Assembly (NCBI GenBank): GCA_964368455.1
Contig: CAYJAZ010000006.1
Location: 76,444 to 140,443, forward strand
Length of the DNA: 64,000 bases
Direction of reading: 5' to 3'
From: CAYJAZ01 sp964368455
Lineage (GTDB): Bacteria; Desulfobacterota; Desulfovibrionia; Desulfovibrionales; Desulfovibrionaceae
The notes beneath the pieces are model-generated. The model was not told the origin of the DNA and did not search any database. It was given only the letters and a program-made list of their open reading frames with translations. Made by a program: the position numbers and the translations under genes. Every line of letters begins with the position of its first letter. Position 1 is the stretch's first letter. Of the stretch, positions 43,234 to 51,899 are shown in pieces.

Positions 43234-43267
43234 ATTATAAAGAATTTTCAAAAATTTATATTAAGGG

Positions 43268-44119
43268 ATGCTTGTGTTAGACAATATTGCTCTTTCAACA
43301 CTATACGCGGAATGGGGTTTGATACTTTTCACTACTTTTATGCAATTTTCAGCTGGAACTGCTTTTTTTGCTTGCTTGCTTGCATTGGTTTCTGAAGGAC
43401 TAGAAGCTGGTTTGCAAGAAGCTATTGAAGAAAGAGAAGTGAAGAAGAAATTGTGGCGAGCTTCCTTTGTTTTGCTTGTGCTTTCTTTTGTATTGTCTTC
43501 TTTTCACTTGCAAAATCCTTTTGCTGCTTTGTTTAATGTAGAAAATTTTTCATTATCAGCCCTCAATAAAGAAAGCATTTGTGTAGGAATTTTTGCCCTT
43601 TTACTCTTTATTCAATTCTTTAAAGCTTTCAAAATTCTTGGTTTTCTTGCTGTTATTACGGGATTGATTTGTGTGTATGTGCTTGGTGCTTCTTATATTT
43701 CAGACAATAGTCTTTCAATATGGAATAAATTAGGCACAATGTCTGCTTTTTACGGCACAGTTTTTGTGCTTGGCTCTGCATTTTCTTTGTGGCTTGGCAG
43801 AAATTTACACACTTCTTACTTCAAAAGATATGCTGCTATTGCTCTTGTTCTTGGTTTTATTGCTTCAATTTGGGCAAAGGCAAGTTGGATTATTGTCTTT
43901 GTACAAGAAGGTTTTGTTTTTGAAAATATTGAATTCACTCAAGGAATATACACTCTTAGCTTGCAATCGATTCTAGCAATATTTGGATTACTTTGTCTTT
44001 TGCCTGAAAGAAATTCAAAATACCAAATCGTGCTTGCACTTGGTATGCTTTGTTTCTTATTTGCTGAACTTGCAAGTAGGACAATTTTCTTTCTCACACA
44101 AATAAAAATGGCTTCATAA
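43268..44119 (+). CDS. DmsC-like membrane anchor of a DMSO-reductase-family enzyme
   Basis: A 283-residue protein with about eight membrane helices (LILFTTFMQFSAGTAFFACLLAL at the N-terminus, then pairs to the end). The pattern resembles the DmsC quinol-oxidising anchor of molybdopterin oxidoreductases. No DmsA or DmsB gene is nearby, so it is an orphan anchor here. The start may be GTG 43274 rather than ATG 43268, since AAGGG directly abuts the ATG but lies at proper distance from the GTG. It is 47 bp upstream of sdaA in the same direction. Family assignment is moderate; other quinol-linked anchors are possible. Confidence 0.72.
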   Translation: MLVLDNIALSTLYAEWGLILFTTFMQFSAGTAFFACLLALVSEGLEAGLQEAIEEREVKKKLWRASFVLLVLSFVLSSFHLQNPFAALFNVENFSLSALNKESICVGIFALLLFIQFFKAFKILGFLAVITGLICVYVLGASYISDNSLSIWNKLGTMSAFYGTVFVLGSAFSLWLGRNLHTSYFKRYAAIALVLGFIASIWAKASWIIVFVQEGFVFENIEFTQGIYTLSLQSILAIFGLLCLLPERNSKYQIVLALGMLCFLFAELASRTIFFLTQIKMAS

Positions 44120-44166
44120 TTTTTTTCTATTAACCAATAAAACAATTTTGTTTAAGTAGGTGTTGT

Positions 44167-45375
44167 ATGCAAAGTATTAGAGAATTATATCGCATAGGTT
44201 TAGGGCCATCTTCAAGTCATACCATGGGACCAAAGTTTGCTGCAGAAAGATTTTATAAAAAAGCACAAGATGCTGTTAAATATAGAGTAACTTTATTTGA
44301 AAGTCTTGCGGCAACTGGAAGAGGCCATTTGACAGACAAGGCAATTTTAGATGTTTTGACGCCTGAAAAAACAGAACTTTTGTGGAAGCCCGAAGAAAAA
44401 ATGCCAGAACATCCAAATGCTATGCTTTTTGAGGCATTAGATGTTAATAATAATGTTTTTCTTGAAGAAATGTTTTTTAGTGTTGGCGGTGGTAGAATTA
44501 AGACAAGAGAAGATTTTAATCTTAAAGAAGCAGATGTCTATCCTACTACAACCTTAGAAGAAATAATGGCTCAATGTGATTATAATGGTACAAGTTATTG
44601 GGAATATGTGCTTCAGCACGAAGGCGAAGAGATTTTTTCTTACCTTTTCCAAATTTGGTCACAAATGTTGCAAACAATTGACGAAGGCTTATACACTCAA
44701 GGTGTTTTGCCTGGCTCTATTCGCATGCGTAGACAAGCCTGGAACTATATGCAAAGAACAAAGACTGCTTCTGAAAAACTTCAGCAAACAGGTTTACTTG
44801 CTTCCTACGCTTTTGCCGTTTCCGAACAAAATGCTGCTGGAAAAACTGTTGTCACCGCTCCCACTTGTGGCTCTTGCGGTGTAATGCCTTCTGTTTTACG
44901 CTTTTTACAAGAAAGTTATGATTTTGATGATAGTGATATGATACGTGCTCTTGCTACAGCTTCTGTTTTTGGAAATATAGCAAAGCATAATGCTTCTATT
45001 TCTGGAGCTGAAGTTGGTTGCCAAGGAGAAGTTGGTGTTGCCTGTGCTATGGCTGCTGCTGCCGCTTGCCAACTTTTTGGTGGCTCTTTAAGACAGATAG
45101 AATGTGCGGCAGAAATGGGATTAGAGCATCACTTAGGACTAACTTGCGATCCTGTAGACGGCCTTGTGCAAATTCCATGTATAGAAAGAAATGTTTCTGC
45201 AGCAGCAAGAGCTATTTCTTGTGCAGAACTTTCAATTTTGTCTGATGGTGCTCATTTAATTAGTTATGACGAAGTAATAGAAGTAATGAAGCAAACAGGC
45301 CAAGACTTACCTGGAATGTATAGAGAAACCTCCGAGGGTGGTTTAGCTAAAGTTTTTGCTTTGAGAAGAAAATAG
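44167..45375 (+). CDS. sdaA: L-serine dehydratase, iron-sulfur type, single chain
   Basis: A 402-residue enzyme converting L-serine to pyruvate and ammonia. The N-terminal beta domain starts with GLGPSSSHTMGPKFAA. The alpha domain has APTCGSCGVMPSVL and LTCDPVDGLVQIPCIERN, whose cysteines bind the oxygen-labile [4Fe-4S] cluster. Alpha and beta domains are fused as in the one-chain type, though it is shorter than E. coli SdaA (454 residues). A GTAGGTG ribosome site precedes ATG 44167. It follows the DmsC-like gene at 47 bp. No PLP motif is present, so it is not the PLP type. Confidence 0.94.
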   Translation: MQSIRELYRIGLGPSSSHTMGPKFAAERFYKKAQDAVKYRVTLFESLAATGRGHLTDKAILDVLTPEKTELLWKPEEKMPEHPNAMLFEALDVNNNVFLEEMFFSVGGGRIKTREDFNLKEADVYPTTTLEEIMAQCDYNGTSYWEYVLQHEGEEIFSYLFQIWSQMLQTIDEGLYTQGVLPGSIRMRRQAWNYMQRTKTASEKLQQTGLLASYAFAVSEQNAAGKTVVTAPTCGSCGVMPSVLRFLQESYDFDDSDMIRALATASVFGNIAKHNASISGAEVGCQGEVGVACAMAAAAACQLFGGSLRQIECAAEMGLEHHLGLTCDPVDGLVQIPCIERNVSAAARAISCAELSILSDGAHLISYDEVIEVMKQTGQDLPGMYRETSEGGLAKVFALRRK

Positions 45376-45603
45376 CAAAGAAATATATCTTAGTATCTTT
45401 TTGATTGGCGTATTTATTTCTATAAACAGAACATTGTTTGACACAAAAACAATGTAATTTACATGAAATTAAATTATTAAATAATTCGCTATTTTTAGAA
45501 TTGTGTACAGATTTTTTAGTTTTTTTTGGTTTTTTAATTTAGTTTTTCTTGTTTTTCTTTCTTTTTTCTGAAAACATAGAAAGAGAAGAAATAGAAAATG
45601 TTA

Positions 45604-45633
45604 TTGACATTATTGTTGACAGTATGCTATCTT
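45604..45633 (+). promoter_or_regulatory. sigma-70 promoter of the SDR-ADH-TRAP genes
   Basis: TTGACA (45604-45609), 18-base spacer, TATCTT (45628-45633). A second TTGACA overlaps the spacer. It is the best promoter match in the 488-bp gap. Confidence 0.65.
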
Positions 45634-45685
45634 TAGTAAAAGTTTAGAGTAGTTTTAGGCCGTGTTTTATATCAGCTTCTTGCTG

Positions 45686-45702
45686 TTGTTTAGACAAGTC
45701 TA
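45686..45702. promoter_or_regulatory. overlapping palindromes in the leader, possible regulator site
   Basis: TTGT (45686-45689) with ACAA (45694-45697), and TAGAC (45691-45695) with GTCTA (45698-45702), interlock within 17 bases about 55 bp after the predicted promoter. Short dyads of this size are typical of GntR-type operators near TRAP operons, but a chance occurrence is possible. Confidence 0.35.
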
Positions 45703-45863
45703 GCCCCTGATTTCATTTTGAAGTAGGTGTTGCAAAATAAAACTATCGAATAAGCTAAATCTGAGGTATGCTTATATTGATGTTTTTTTTTGTTTGCTTC
45801 TTGTCTTTTGTTTTAACATAGTCTGATTCTCTCTAAAATCATGTTTTATTTTGGGAGGATAAG

Positions 45864-46628
45864 ATGTTTCATGAAAAACTTTTTAGTGTTAAAGGGAAAA
45901 CAGCTTTAGTTACAGGTGGCAACTCAGGCATAGGCGAAGCAATGGCAACAGCCTTAGGCCTTGAGGGTGCAGATGTAATTCTTGTTGCAAGACGTGCTGA
46001 TGCTTTAGAAAATTCAGTACAAGCAATGAAAGCAAAAGGCATAAATGCAAAAGCTATTTCTGCTGATTTAGCAACTGCAAAAGGTGTTCTTGCTTTAGGC
46101 GATCAAGCACAAGACATGGCTGATATCGACATTATTGTCAACGCTGCTGGCGTAAATTTACGTCAACCTTTTATGGAAATAACTCCAGAAGCATGGGAAA
46201 CACAAATTGCCCTACACTTGAGTGCTCCATTCTACCTTACCCAGAAAATTGCGCCAAATATGGCAAAAAGAAATTGGGGTAAGATAATCAATATTGCTTC
46301 TTTACAATCCTATAGAGCTTTTGCAAATTCAGCTCCTTATGGTGCAGGTAAAGGTGGTATTGTTCAATTAACTCGTGCGATTGCACAAGAATGGTCTTCA
46401 AAGGGTATTACTTGTAATGCAGTTGGACCAGGCTTTTTCCCAACCGCACTCACAGCACCTGTCTACGGAAATCCAGCCTTGCTTAAGCATAATGCAGACA
46501 TGACTTGTATGGGAAGAAATGGCGAATTAGAAGATCTTTATGGTTTAACTATCTTCCTTGCTTCTGATGCTTCTGCCTACATTACTGGGCAAACTATCAT
46601 GATCGATGGTGGCTTTACAGCAAAATAA
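45864..46628 (+). CDS. short-chain dehydrogenase, gluconate-5-dehydrogenase-like
   Basis: A 254-residue SDR. The cofactor motif TGGNSGIG, the NAAGVN element, the catalytic Ser and YxxxK in PYGAGKGG, and the C-terminal MIDGGFTAK are all present. By overall pattern it is closest to the gluconate 5-dehydrogenase/deoxygluconate dehydrogenase branch, NAD(P)H dependent. GGGAGGA precedes the ATG. It is followed at 135 bp by a zinc alcohol dehydrogenase and then TRAP genes, so it probably oxidises or reduces a hydroxyl of the imported compound. Sugar acid, polyol or a hydroxy-sulfonate are all possible substrates. Confidence 0.85.
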   Translation: MFHEKLFSVKGKTALVTGGNSGIGEAMATALGLEGADVILVARRADALENSVQAMKAKGINAKAISADLATAKGVLALGDQAQDMADIDIIVNAAGVNLRQPFMEITPEAWETQIALHLSAPFYLTQKIAPNMAKRNWGKIINIASLQSYRAFANSAPYGAGKGGIVQLTRAIAQEWSSKGITCNAVGPGFFPTALTAPVYGNPALLKHNADMTCMGRNGELEDLYGLTIFLASDASAYITGQTIMIDGGFTAK

Positions 46629-46763
46629 GATAATTATTTTATAATTCAAAGCAATTATCATACTTTATACTACTCTATTTTATTTTTATAATAATTTAGG
46701 GGTCTGTTGTTATAATCAAAATTCTATAAATATTTATTTTTATTAACAAAATTTGAGGTAGAA

Positions 46764-47774
46764 ATGAAAGCATTAGTTTACACCGCACCGCATGAAATGA
46801 CTTATCAAGATTATCAAGATCCAACAATTCAAGACGGACATGTTATCATCAAGATTCATGCTGTTGGTATTTGTGGATCTGATATGCACGCTTTTCACGG
46901 TCACGATCCAAGAAGGCTACCAGGCTTAGTGCTTGGACACGAACTTGCAGGTGAAATTGTTGAATCAGCATCACCATTATATAAAAATGGAGATAGAGTT
47001 ACAATAAATCCTTTAATCACTTGTGGTTATTGCAAATATTGCCTCGAAGGTCGCGATAATATTTGTTCTAATAGAACAATGGTTGGTATGTTGAAAACTC
47101 AAGGTGCTTACGCTCAATTTATTAGCGTTCCTGCAAAATGTTGTATTCCAATTGGCGACAAACTTTCTTATAAAGAAGCTGCAATCACAGAGCCAGCTGC
47201 AAATGCAATCCATGGTTTAGGTTTAATCATGAAAGGCATACACAGACCATTGCCTGAAGCAAAAAGCCTTATCATTGGTGGTGGTGCAATAGGTATGTTA
47301 TTTGCTATACTTATGCGTTCTTATGGCTGTAGAGATATAACATTAGCTGAAACAAATCCACTTCGTCGTGCTACATTAGAAAAATATTTGGATTGTAATT
47401 TTGTTAATCCATTAACAGATACTATTGAAGAAAATTCTTTTGATTTTGCTCTTGACGCTGTTGGTTTAGCTGCAACAAGAAATCTTGCTCTTGCTTCACT
47501 TGCACCAGGTTCAACCTTTATGCATCTTGGCTTACAAGATTGGTCATCAGAAATAGATATGCGTAAGATTACTTTGGCAGAACTTAGAGTTTTAGGCCAT
47601 TATTGCTATACTCAAGCAGATCTTCACGCAACTGTAAAAGCTCTTAATGCTAATGTATTTGGAGATCTTGCGTGGGTTGAAGAAATGTCTATGCAAGCTG
47701 GCCCACAAGCCTTTAATGATTTGAGTGATGGAAAAATTGCAAGTCCTAAAATTATTTTAAGACCTTGGGATTAA
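46764..47774 (+). CDS. zinc-dependent alcohol dehydrogenase (MDR, sorbitol-dehydrogenase-like)
   Basis: A 336-residue medium-chain dehydrogenase. The catalytic zinc ligands lie in GICGSDMHAFHG and GHELAGE, and the structural zinc site has the four cysteines of TCGYCKYCLEGRDNIC. The cofactor loop is LIIGGGAIGML. The length and arrangement match polyol/threonine dehydrogenase-like enzymes. GAGGT precedes the ATG. With the SDR upstream and the TRAP genes downstream, it likely acts on the same imported hydroxylated substrate. The natural substrate cannot be told from sequence. Confidence 0.9.
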   Translation: MKALVYTAPHEMTYQDYQDPTIQDGHVIIKIHAVGICGSDMHAFHGHDPRRLPGLVLGHELAGEIVESASPLYKNGDRVTINPLITCGYCKYCLEGRDNICSNRTMVGMLKTQGAYAQFISVPAKCCIPIGDKLSYKEAAITEPAANAIHGLGLIMKGIHRPLPEAKSLIIGGGAIGMLFAILMRSYGCRDITLAETNPLRRATLEKYLDCNFVNPLTDTIEENSFDFALDAVGLAATRNLALASLAPGSTFMHLGLQDWSSEIDMRKITLAELRVLGHYCYTQADLHATVKALNANVFGDLAWVEEMSMQAGPQAFNDLSDGKIASPKIILRPWD

Positions 47775-47846
47775 TATTAAGTATATTCTATGCTTATGAA
47801 TTTATAAACTGCTAATAGCAGAGAGAAAATTTCTGGAGGAAATTTT

Positions 47847-48851
47847 ATGAGTTTGAAGAAAATTTGGCTTTATAGTGTTGCCGCAACTGTGTTTTTGACT
47901 GTTCCAAGTCTTGCAATGGCTGAAATTCAAAAGATGACTTTAAGATTTGCAACTGCAAATCCAATTGGTAGCCATCACGTTGAAACTTTGGAAAAATTCA
48001 AAGAAATCCTTGAAAAAGAATCAAATGGCAATATTAAAGTCGATACTTTTTATGGCGGTTCTTTAGGTGATGAACAAGCAAACGTAAAACAATTACGTAA
48101 TACTGAAATTCACGCTGCTGTTTTAGCTGGTGGTAACCTTACTCCTTTTGCTCCTGCAGCAAATATATATTTTATGCCTTATCTTTTCCCAAAAAGTGAA
48201 GATGCAAAAACACTTCTTGGCAATAAAGAATTTAACTCTGTCTTAGCAGACACAGTTGCAAAACAATCTGCTGCAAGACCTTTAGGTTGGGTTATTGGTG
48301 GATACAGAGTTATAACAAACTCAAAAAGACCAATTAAAACTATGGCTGATATGAAAGATTTAAAAATCCGTGTTCCTGCTGTTGAAGTACAATTAGAAGC
48401 TTTCCGTTCATGGGGTGTTGAACCACATCCATTAGCATGGTCTGAAACTTTTAACGCATTACAACAAGGCGTTGTTGATGGACAAGAAAATCCACACACA
48501 GTTAACCGCGATCAAAAATTCTGGGAAGTTCAAGAATTTATCACAAATAATAACTATATGTTATGGGTTGGACCTCTCTTAGTTTCTGAAAAATGGTACA
48601 GAAGATTAAATGCTGAAACAAAGGCATTAGTAAACAAAGCTGCTGACGAAGCTATTCGCCACGTATGGGCTTGGAATGATGTTGAAGAACAAAAAGCTCT
48701 TGATGCATGTTTAGCAAATGGCATGAAAATCAACGATTTAGATAATGAACAAGAATGGATCGATGCTGCTCGTGGTGTATGGCCGAAATTCTACGATAAA
48801 GTAGGTGGTAAAGAGCGTTTAGATCAAGCTCTTAAAATTATGGGACAATAA
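47847..48851 (+). CDS. TRAP transporter solute-binding protein (DctP family)
   Basis: A 334-residue periplasmic protein. The signal peptide runs to about residue 26 (cleavage after SLAMA). The mature part has the DctP pattern: TLRFATANPIGSHH at the start, FYGGSLGDEQANVKQL, then DLKIRVPAVEVQLEAFRSWG and FNALQQGVVDGQENPH, the block with the carboxylate-binding arginine. It captures an organic acid for the DctQM permease. GGAGG precedes the ATG. A strong hairpin follows the stop, likely giving more of this protein than of the permease. Confidence 0.94.
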   Translation: MSLKKIWLYSVAATVFLTVPSLAMAEIQKMTLRFATANPIGSHHVETLEKFKEILEKESNGNIKVDTFYGGSLGDEQANVKQLRNTEIHAAVLAGGNLTPFAPAANIYFMPYLFPKSEDAKTLLGNKEFNSVLADTVAKQSAARPLGWVIGGYRVITNSKRPIKTMADMKDLKIRVPAVEVQLEAFRSWGVEPHPLAWSETFNALQQGVVDGQENPHTVNRDQKFWEVQEFITNNNYMLWVGPLLVSEKWYRRLNAETKALVNKAADEAIRHVWAWNDVEEQKALDACLANGMKINDLDNEQEWIDAARGVWPKFYDKVGGKERLDQALKIMGQ

Positions 48852-48853
48852 TT

Positions 48854-48900
48854 AAAATCATTGGCTAAGATGAAGAATTTCTTGTTAGCCAATGATTTTT
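48854..48900 (+). terminator. hairpin between dctP and dctQ
   Basis: Perfect 15-bp stem (AAAATCATTGGCTAA at 48854-48868 and its complement at 48885-48899) with a 16-base loop, ending in T residues. It starts two bases after the dctP stop. It probably acts as a partial terminator or 3' stabiliser, giving an excess of binding protein. Confidence 0.85.
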
Positions 48901-48939
48901 ATTTGTCAAATTATCTCACCTTTGAAATAAAGGATTTTT

Positions 48940-49452
48940 ATGAAATTATTAAAAAATATTTACGATAATTTTGAAGAGTATGCAGCTGTCTTATTCTTAG
49001 CAATAATGATTGTTTGCCTTATTATTCAGGTTATCGCAAGAGCCGTGTATGGCTCTTCTGTTGCATGGACAGAAGAACTGTCTAGGTTTACATTTATCTG
49101 GGCTGTGTATATTGGTATGGCTTTAGCTACAAAACGTGGCTCACAAGTTCGCATCACAGCACAATTTTTACGTTTTTCAACCAATGGCCGCTTGTTTTTT
49201 AGAATTTTAGGCGATATTATCTGGATTGCTGGTTCGCTTTATGTAGCTTTTGAAGGTATTAAAGTTATTGAAGAAAATCTGATGTTTCCTGAAAATTCTC
49301 CTACTATGCCATTTATTGTAAAAGCATGGGTAGAAGCTATTATTCCATTTACATTTATAATAATGCCTTTAAGAATTTTAGAAATTTATTATGTAAATAT
49401 CAAAAAAGGCACTTTAGCTAGTTTAGTAAACTATGAAGATGAGGTGGCATAA
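48940..49452 (+). CDS. TRAP transporter small permease (DctQ family)
   Basis: A 170-residue membrane protein with four helices (near residues 15-37, 48-66, 87-107 and 128-150). The conserved block AVYGSSVAWTEELSRFTFIWAVYIG is typical of DctQ. It stabilises the DctM permease. Its stop overlaps the dctM start by one base, which implies translational coupling. An AAAGGA site precedes ATG 48940. Confidence 0.93.
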   Translation: MKLLKNIYDNFEEYAAVLFLAIMIVCLIIQVIARAVYGSSVAWTEELSRFTFIWAVYIGMALATKRGSQVRITAQFLRFSTNGRLFFRILGDIIWIAGSLYVAFEGIKVIEENLMFPENSPTMPFIVKAWVEAIIPFTFIIMPLRILEIYYVNIKKGTLASLVNYEDEVA

Positions 49453-50753
49453 TGAGTCCTTTTGTTATTACCTTCGCAGCATTAGTTATATTACTCTTGC
49501 TTGGTGTGCCAATCTTTATGGCTTTGATTGTATCATCAGTTATAACCTTAATTTTTGATCCATTCTTACCATTATCCATTATCCTCAACTCACTCTTTGA
49601 TGGAGTAAACCTTTTCACTTTGCTTGCTATTCCTTGCTTTGTTGTTGCGGGTTCTTTGATGGAACATTCCAAAATTACAGAACAAATTATTGATGTAGCT
49701 AAAGAATTGGTTGGCCGTATGTATGGTGGTTTAGGTATCACAACTATCTTTGCTTGTACTTTCTTTGCTGCTATTTCTGGCTCAGGTCCTGGAACAGTTG
49801 CTGCTGTTGGTACTTTGCTTATTCCAGCGATGATAAATCATGGCTATTCAAAAGAATATTCTGCCGCAGTAACTTCCTCTGGTGGTACAATAGGTATTTT
49901 GATTCCGCCGTCTAATCCAATGATTATTTACGCAATTATTGCAAACGTTTCTGTTACAGGTATGTTTACAGCTGGTTTTATACCTGGTTTCTTAGTTGCT
50001 TTATCAATGGTTTTGACAGCCTATTTCTTAGCAAAGAAACATGGTTTTAAAGCTGATCAAGGCATGGAAGAATTTTGCTTTAAAAGATTGATGAAAACAG
50101 TTGGCAGATCTATCTTTGCTTTATTGACTCCATTTATTATTCTTGGTTCTATTTATTCTGGTTATGCAACACCTGTTGAAGCTTCTGTTGTGGCTATTTT
50201 ATGGTCATTATTTGTTGGTTTCTTTATTAATAGAGCTTTAAGACCTGTGCATATCTATAAATCCATACTTGAAGGTTGCTTTACTTGTGGATCTATCTTG
50301 ATCATTGTTGCTGCTTCTTCTTTGTTTGGTAAAATCCTTACCTTCACAAAAACACCAGAAGTTTTAACTTCAATGATATTAGGCCTTTCAGAAAATCCAA
50401 TAGTAGTTCTCTTCTTGATTGTTGCTGTTTTGTATTTTCTTGGAATGTTTATGGAAACATTGTCAACAATTATCATCCTTGTGCCTGTATTACTTCCAAC
50501 AATTCAAGCACTTGGCATTGACTTGATTCACTTTGGTATTGTTTTAGTTGTGACAAATAACGTAGCAATGCTCACGCCGCCTCTTGGGGTAAACCTCTTT
50601 GTGGCCTCGCGAATAGCAAAATTGAGTGTGGAAAAGATTTCAGTTGCTGTTATCCCATACCTCATTGCACTTACCATCTGTATTATACTTCTTGTATTGA
50701 TACCAGAAATAAGCACTTTCTTACCAAATCTTTTAGCACCTAGTCTAGAATGA
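49452..50753 (+). CDS. TRAP transporter large permease (DctM family)
   Basis: A 433-residue sodium-coupled permease with about twelve helices. Family blocks include TTIFACTFFAAISGSGPGTVAAVGTLLIP and SSGGTIGILIPPSNPMIIYA near residues 95-165, and NNVAMLTPPLGVNLFVA near the C-terminus, which carry the sodium and substrate sites. It forms the translocation path for the substrate brought by DctP. It overlaps dctQ by one base and ends before a bidirectional terminator. Confidence 0.94.
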   Translation: MSPFVITFAALVILLLLGVPIFMALIVSSVITLIFDPFLPLSIILNSLFDGVNLFTLLAIPCFVVAGSLMEHSKITEQIIDVAKELVGRMYGGLGITTIFACTFFAAISGSGPGTVAAVGTLLIPAMINHGYSKEYSAAVTSSGGTIGILIPPSNPMIIYAIIANVSVTGMFTAGFIPGFLVALSMVLTAYFLAKKHGFKADQGMEEFCFKRLMKTVGRSIFALLTPFIILGSIYSGYATPVEASVVAILWSLFVGFFINRALRPVHIYKSILEGCFTCGSILIIVAASSLFGKILTFTKTPEVLTSMILGLSENPIVVLFLIVAVLYFLGMFMETLSTIIILVPVLLPTIQALGIDLIHFGIVLVVTNNVAMLTPPLGVNLFVASRIAKLSVEKISVAVIPYLIALTICIILLVLIPEISTFLPNLLAPSLE

Positions 50754-50782
50754 TGAAGTTTTGCTTATAAATTATAAATAAA

Positions 50783-50814
50783 AAGCCCTCTTTTTTCTAA
50801 GAGGGCTTTTTTTT
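50783..50814. terminator. bidirectional terminator between dctM and mutY
   Basis: Stem AAGCCCTCTT (50783-50792) with AAGAGGGCTT (50799-50808), six-base loop, T run after it on the plus strand and another T-rich run on the minus strand. It serves both convergent operons. Confidence 0.92.
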
Positions 50815-50822
50815 GAACTTTA

Positions 50823-51893
50823 CTAAATATGAGGAAAAATCTTCTTAATTGCTTTTCTATAGGGGGAGGGGAGGGCATGGTGTTTAATTTTATCTTCCTC
50901 TATGCAGAAAAAAGAATGTTGCTTTGAAGATAGTTTATTTATAAGTAGCTCATCTTCTAAATTAGTCTCTATTGTATAAAAAACAACTGAATTTCTATGA
51001 TTTGTATAGCTATAGTCAATTTTTTCAAATTTTGTGATTTTCTGAGCTTGTATAGATAAACTTTCTAATTCGCTTTTTAAACAATGATTATATTCTTTTG
51101 AAGAGGGCATAAAGGAATAAAATTCAAATAATCCGCCCCAATGCAAGTTTTTTTCTCTTTGAGTGAGAGCTATATTTGCATTTTTTGAAAGAAAGATAAG
51201 TTGTAACCAATCTTCATAAAGAAGTTTTTGCTTTTGTTTTAATTGCGGAAATTCATTTTGCTTACTTTCTTTAAAAGCTTGGCAATTTTGCGTGAGAGGG
51301 CAGTTTGAACAATCAGGATTTTTCTTACACACTAAGGCACCAAGTTCCATCAAAGCTTGATTATAAAGTCTTGCCTTGCCTTTTGGAAGAAAAGAATAGG
51401 CATAGTGCTTTATCATGTCTTTTGCTGGTTTTTTCTTTGTGTCGCCAGAAATACAGAAAAGTCTAGAAAAAACTCTTTCGACATTTGCATCTATAGTAAC
51501 TATATCTTGATTGAAAGCTATGCCACAAAGTGCAGCAAGAGTATAATCGCCTATTCCTTTGAAATTTTTAAGAATTTCTTGTTCTTGAGGAATAATGCCA
51601 TTGTGTTTTGCACATACTTCTTTTGCAAAAGCATGTATGTATCTTGCTCTTCTGTAATAACCAAGGCCTTCCCATGCATGCAATATTTCTTCCTCGCTTG
51701 CCTTTGCTACGTCAAAAAGAGTAGGGAAGAGTTGAATCCATCTATTAAAATAGACAATACCTCTTTCCATTTGCGTTTGCTGGAGCATAAGTTCAGAAAT
51801 AAAGACGTGGTAGGCTTCGTAATTTGTTCGCCACGGAAGAGCACGAAAATTATCTTCATACCAAGTAATGAGCAAAGAAGCTAAATTTTCCAT
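50823..51893 (-). CDS. mutY: A/G-specific adenine glycosylase
   Basis: A 356-residue DNA repair glycosylase that removes adenine opposite 8-oxoguanine. Family marks are ELMLQQTQM near residue 34, a helix-hairpin-helix with KGIGDYTLAALCG, the catalytic Asp in TIDANVERVFSR, and the [4Fe-4S] ligands CX6CX2CX5C in CKKNPDCSNCPLTQNC. A C-terminal NUDIX-like recognition domain follows, though divergent. It is 6 bp downstream of larC, at the end of the larB-larC-mutY unit, and closed by the shared terminator. Confidence 0.93.
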   Translation of the reverse strand: MENLASLLITWYEDNFRALPWRTNYEAYHVFISELMLQQTQMERGIVYFNRWIQLFPTLFDVAKASEEEILHAWEGLGYYRRARYIHAFAKEVCAKHNGIIPQEQEILKNFKGIGDYTLAALCGIAFNQDIVTIDANVERVFSRLFCISGDTKKKPAKDMIKHYAYSFLPKGKARLYNQALMELGALVCKKNPDCSNCPLTQNCQAFKESKQNEFPQLKQKQKLLYEDWLQLIFLSKNANIALTQREKNLHWGGLFEFYSFMPSSKEYNHCLKSELESLSIQAQKITKFEKIDYSYTNHRNSVVFYTIETNLEDELLINKLSSKQHSFFCIEEDKIKHHALPSPYRKAIKKIFPHI

Positions 51894-51899
51894 GAATGC

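Larger units (their letters stand above)
45376..45863. promoter_or_regulatory. 488-bp regulatory gap before the SDR-ADH-TRAP genes
   Basis: No gene is seen. The first 230 bp are extremely T-rich. Two TTGACA copies lie at 45604-45609 and 45616-45621; the first is 18 bases from TATCTT (45628-45633), a good sigma-70 match. This predicts a leader of about 225 bases before the SDR start. Within the leader are overlapping small palindromes at 45686-45702. No riboswitch class is recognised. Confidence 0.5.
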
